From: Zoogloeaceae bacterium
GTDB taxonomy: Bacteria; Pseudomonadota; Gammaproteobacteria; Burkholderiales; Rhodocyclaceae
Length of the DNA: 7,151 nt
Direction of reading: 5' to 3'
Assembly: GCA_015657735.1 (NCBI GenBank)
Contig: SSSX01000155.1
Coordinates: 1 to 7,151, forward strand
A model generated the notes under the pieces. It searched no databases. It was not told where the DNA came from and saw nothing but the letters and a program-made list of their open reading frames with translations. A program made the translations under genes and the position numbers. Shown here piece by piece: positions 4,562 through 7,151 of the stretch (positions are counted from its first letter, which is position 1; every line of letters begins with the position of its first letter).

Positions 4562-6202
4562 ATGAGAAAAAAAAGGGGAGTCCGGCTGGCGCTTAATCGG
4601 GCAACGGCGCTTGCTGTTGCGTCAATGGGATCAATCGGGAGCGTCGCGGCATTCGAGATTCCGATGGGCGAATCGGATGTCAAGGCGCGCTGGGACAACA
4701 CCATCAAGTACAGCACCGCGTATCGACTGCATAACCCGAGCGAACGGATTGCCGGCGGCGATGCCGGCGCGCCGCCACCGGGGCCGCAGCTGGACGACGG
4801 CGACCGCAATTTCAGGAAGGGCGTGGTTTCGAATCGCGTCGACCTGTTTTCCGAACTCGATGCGTCGTACGAGAACTTCGGCGGGCGGGTTTCGGCGGCC
4901 GCCTGGTACGACAGCGTCTACAACCAGTCGAACGACAACCGTTCGGCCACGGTGAATTCGACCAGCGTCGGCGCCGGGGAATTCACCGGGCCGACCCGCG
5001 ACATGATGGGGCGCAAGGCCGAGATTCTCGATGTGTTCTTCTATTTCAAGAGCCGCGACGATGCCGAGACGCCGTTCAGCGTCCGCGCCGGTCGCCACAC
5101 CGTGCTTTACGGCGAGAGCCTGTTCTTTGGCGCGAACGGGATCGCCAACGCCCAGGCGCCGATCGATCTGATCAAGCTGCTGTCGGTGCCGGGATCGCAG
5201 TTCAAGGAAATCATCCGCCCGGTCGGCCAGGTTTCGACGCAGGTGCAAGTCTCGTCGAAAGTCTCGGTCGGCGCCTACTACCAGTACGAATGGCAGAAGA
5301 ACCGCCTGCCGCCGTCCGGCTCCTACCTCAGCGACGTCGACTTCGTCGGTGCCGGCGCGGAGAGCCTGCTGGGCATGCGCAAGGTGCACGACGACAAGCC
5401 CGACAGCTTCCAGGGCGGACTCCAGACGCGCTTCAAGCTCGGCGACAGCGATATCGAGTACGGACTCTACGCGGCCCAATACAACGACAAGGGGCCGCAG
5501 ATCATGCTCGACCCGGCGGCCAGCAGTTTCCACTACGTGTACGCGGAGAAGGTCAAGACCGTCGGCGCCAGCTTCAGCACGGTGGTGGGCGAGGCCAACG
5601 TCGCCGGCGAACTTTCGTATCGCTGGAACGCGCCGCTGGTGTCGGCGCCGCAGGTCGATATCGGCCGGCTCGGCAACGGTCGCGACAATCCGCTGTATGC
5701 GGTGGGCAAGACGCTGCACGCGCAGGTCTCGGGCATCTATCTGATGAGCAAGAGCCCGATCTGGGACGGTGCCGAACTGCTCGGCGAGGTGGCCTGGAAC
5801 CGGACCCTGAGCGTCGACAAGAACCCGCTGGCGATGGACCCGAACGTGACACGCGATGCGATGGCCGTCCGGGCGATCTTCTCGCCGCAGTATTTCCAGG
5901 TGCTGCCCGGCATCGATCTGTCGCTGCCGATCGGCATTGGCTACAACCCGTATGGTCGCTCGTCGGCCGTCTTCAAGTTCAACGGCGGCGTCGAGCGGGG
6001 CGGCGATTTCAGCATCGGCATCGCCGGCAGCTACCAGAAGCAGGTGAAGTTCGGGCTGACCTACAACCATTTCTTCGGCCGGGAAAACGCCTTCCTGACG
6101 CCGAATACCAGCACCTCGATTCCGGGACCGTTCATGACCACCGGCGCGCAATCGCTGGCTGACCGCGACTTCGTCTCGTTGTCGATCCAGAGCACCTTCT
6201 AA
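4562..6202 (+). CDS. DUF1302 family outer-membrane beta-barrel protein
   Basis: A 546-residue exported protein. Residues 1-30 form a Sec signal peptide: a basic start (MRKKRGVR), a hydrophobic core around LNRATALAVASMGSI, and a likely cut after SVAA, before FEIPMGES. The mature start (ESDVKARWDNTIKYSTAYRL) and the later GRHTVLYGESLFFGANGIANAQ match the DUF1302 family. The body has many alternating short strands rich in Tyr, Gly and Ser, and the protein ends in SIQSTF with a terminal Phe, the usual outer-membrane assembly signal. Length fits the family (roughly 500-650). The family is widespread in proteobacteria that degrade sterols, terpenes, aromatics and other hydrophobic compounds and is nearly always followed by a DUF1329 gene, as here 22 bases downstream. 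Uptake or export of a hydrophobic compound is plausible but not demonstrated. An A8 run sits at codons 2-5. Confidence 0.88.
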   Translation: MRKKRGVRLALNRATALAVASMGSIGSVAAFEIPMGESDVKARWDNTIKYSTAYRLHNPSERIAGGDAGAPPPGPQLDDGDRNFRKGVVSNRVDLFSELDASYENFGGRVSAAAWYDSVYNQSNDNRSATVNSTSVGAGEFTGPTRDMMGRKAEILDVFFYFKSRDDAETPFSVRAGRHTVLYGESLFFGANGIANAQAPIDLIKLLSVPGSQFKEIIRPVGQVSTQVQVSSKVSVGAYYQYEWQKNRLPPSGSYLSDVDFVGAGAESLLGMRKVHDDKPDSFQGGLQTRFKLGDSDIEYGLYAAQYNDKGPQIMLDPAASSFHYVYAEKVKTVGASFSTVVGEANVAGELSYRWNAPLVSAPQVDIGRLGNGRDNPLYAVGKTLHAQVSGIYLMSKSPIWDGAELLGEVAWNRTLSVDKNPLAMDPNVTRDAMAVRAIFSPQYFQVLPGIDLSLPIGIGYNPYGRSSAVFKFNGGVERGGDFSIGIAGSYQKQVKFGLTYNHFFGRENAFLTPNTSTSIPGPFMTTGAQSLADRDFVSLSIQSTF

Positions 6203-6224
6203 TAAATAAACCACGGAGACAAAA

Positions 6225-7151
6225 ATGCGCAGAAGAACATTCATCGGCAGCGTCATCGCTGCCCTCTACACCATGAGCGTGCCGGCCTTGGCAGCCATTT
6301 CGGCCGATGAGGTGGCGGCACTCAAATCCACGCTGACGCCGCTCGGCGCCGAAAAGGCCGGCAACAAGGAAGGCACCATTCCGGCCTGGACCGGTGGCCT
6401 CAACAAGGCGCCGGCCGGTTACAAGGCCGGCGATCCGCGTCCGGACCCCTTCCCGAATGAAAAGCCGGTTGTGCAGATCACCGCCGCCAATATGGCGCAA
6501 TACAAGGACAAGCTGTCGGACGGGGTGCAGGAACTGCTGCGCAAATACCCCGACACCAACCGCGTCGATGTGTATCCGACCCATCGCACCGCGGCCGCGC
6601 CGCAATGGGTGTATGACAACACCTTCGCTAACGCCACCCGCGCCAAGGCGACCGAAGGCGGCAACAACATCGAGAACGCGTTTGGCGGTATTCCGTTCCC
6701 GATTCCCAAGAGCGGCGCGGAAGTGATGTGGAACCACCTGCTGCGCTGGCGCGGCGAGGCCGTCCAGATTCCGTTCCGGGTGTGGGTCGGCGCCGCCGAT
6801 GGCAGCCGCACGATGGCCGTCGAAGCGATGGACAACCATCAATTGCCCTTCTATTACAAGGACGGCGCGGTGGACAAGTTCGGCGGCGAGTTCCTGCTGA
6901 TCCGCCAGTTGCAAACCGATCCGCCGTTCAAGGCCGGCGAGTCGATCCTGCTGCGCGATCCGGTCGACCAGATCGGCAGGGGACGCCAGGCCTGGCAGTA
7001 TCTGACCGGCCAGCGCCGCGTGCGCCGGGCGCCGACGATCGCCTTCGACGGGCCGGATTTCGTGTCGTCGGGCCAGAACTATTTCGACGAAGTGTTCATG
7101 TTCCTGGGCTCGCTGGAGCGCTACAACTGGAAGCTGGTCGGCAAGAAGGAA
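6225..7151 (+). CDS. DUF1329 family exported protein (3' end outside window)
   Basis: The first 309 codons are present and the frame runs open off the window; the family is usually about 440-460 residues, so roughly a third is missing. The ATG at 6225 has GGAG at 6215-6218, 6 bases away. A signal peptide is clear: MRRR, hydrophobic IGSVIAALYTM, likely cut after ALA (residue 23). The mature part begins with the family signature LTPLGAEKAGNKEGTIPAWTGG (about 36-57), followed by family-like segments such as YPTHRTAAAPQWVYDNT (120-136) and PFPIPKSGAEVMWNH (157-171). No lipobox Cys is present, so it is probably periplasmic and soluble. DUF1329 proteins resemble lipoprotein-carrier (LolA/LolB-like) folds and accompany DUF1302 porin-like proteins, often beside an RND/MMPL transporter; such a gene may lie downstream. 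A role in ferrying a lipid-like compound across the periplasm is inference. Confidence 0.9.
   Translation, partial: MRRRTFIGSVIAALYTMSVPALAAISADEVAALKSTLTPLGAEKAGNKEGTIPAWTGGLNKAPAGYKAGDPRPDPFPNEKPVVQITAANMAQYKDKLSDGVQELLRKYPDTNRVDVYPTHRTAAAPQWVYDNTFANATRAKATEGGNNIENAFGGIPFPIPKSGAEVMWNHLLRWRGEAVQIPFRVWVGAADGSRTMAVEAMDNHQLPFYYKDGAVDKFGGEFLLIRQLQTDPPFKAGESILLRDPVDQIGRGRQAWQYLTGQRRVRRAPTIAFDGPDFVSSGQNYFDEVFMFLGSLERYNWKLVGKKE

Noticed and set aside
4631..6256. 541-codon open frame on the - strand across the outer-membrane gene
   Set aside because: It exactly shadows the DUF1302 gene, whose signal peptide, barrel pattern and terminal Phe are convincing. The antisense product is Arg/Val/Asp-rich and unlike any family I know.

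Overview
The window is a GC-rich, tightly packed stretch in which every gene reads on the + strand. The outer-membrane beta-barrel protein and two Sec-type signal peptides point to a Gram-negative bacterium. The gene families and base composition suit an aromatic- or hydrophobic-compound-degrading proteobacterium, most likely a betaproteobacterium; that placement is inference, not proof. No rRNA, tRNA, CRISPR array, insertion sequence or phage gene is visible.

Layout, left to right: the last 32 codons of an AMP-dependent acyl-CoA synthetase (1-99); a citrate synthase / citryl-CoA lyase-fold protein overlapping it by 11 bases (89-859); a 77-base gap with a strong inverted repeat; a PcpA/LinE-type hydroquinone ring-cleavage dioxygenase (937-1896); a 70-base gap with a strong RNA hairpin; a small serine alpha/beta hydrolase (1967-2629); a maleylacetate reductase (2635-3714); a NIPSNAP-family protein overlapping it (3708-4415); an AT-rich gap of about 145 bases with overlapping hairpins (4416-4561); a DUF1302 outer-membrane protein (4562-6202); and the first 309 codons of its usual partner, a DUF1329 protein (6225 to the window edge).

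The central logic reads as a lower pathway for a hydroquinone-type (para-diol) intermediate. The dioxygenase opens the ring next to a hydroxyl, the hydrolase may process the product, and the reductase converts maleylacetate (or a close relative) to 3-oxoadipate. The ligase and the citryl-CoA-lyase-like protein would handle a CoA thioester and a C-C bond cleavage. No semialdehyde dehydrogenase is in the window, so unsubstituted hydroquinone is a less obvious substrate than a substituted one. The DUF1302/DUF1329 pair suggests handling of a hydrophobic substrate at the outer membrane. The real substrate cannot be read from the sequence.

The most unusual points are: a citrate-synthase-fold protein lacking the catalytic aspartate (Thr instead); a dioxygenase-hydrolase-reductase set with no aldehyde dehydrogenase, resembling the Mhq quinone-detoxification pairing of Bacillus joined to a catabolic reductase; and structured non-coding gaps on both sides of the dioxygenase gene, one able to form a pseudoknot directly upstream of its ribosome binding site.
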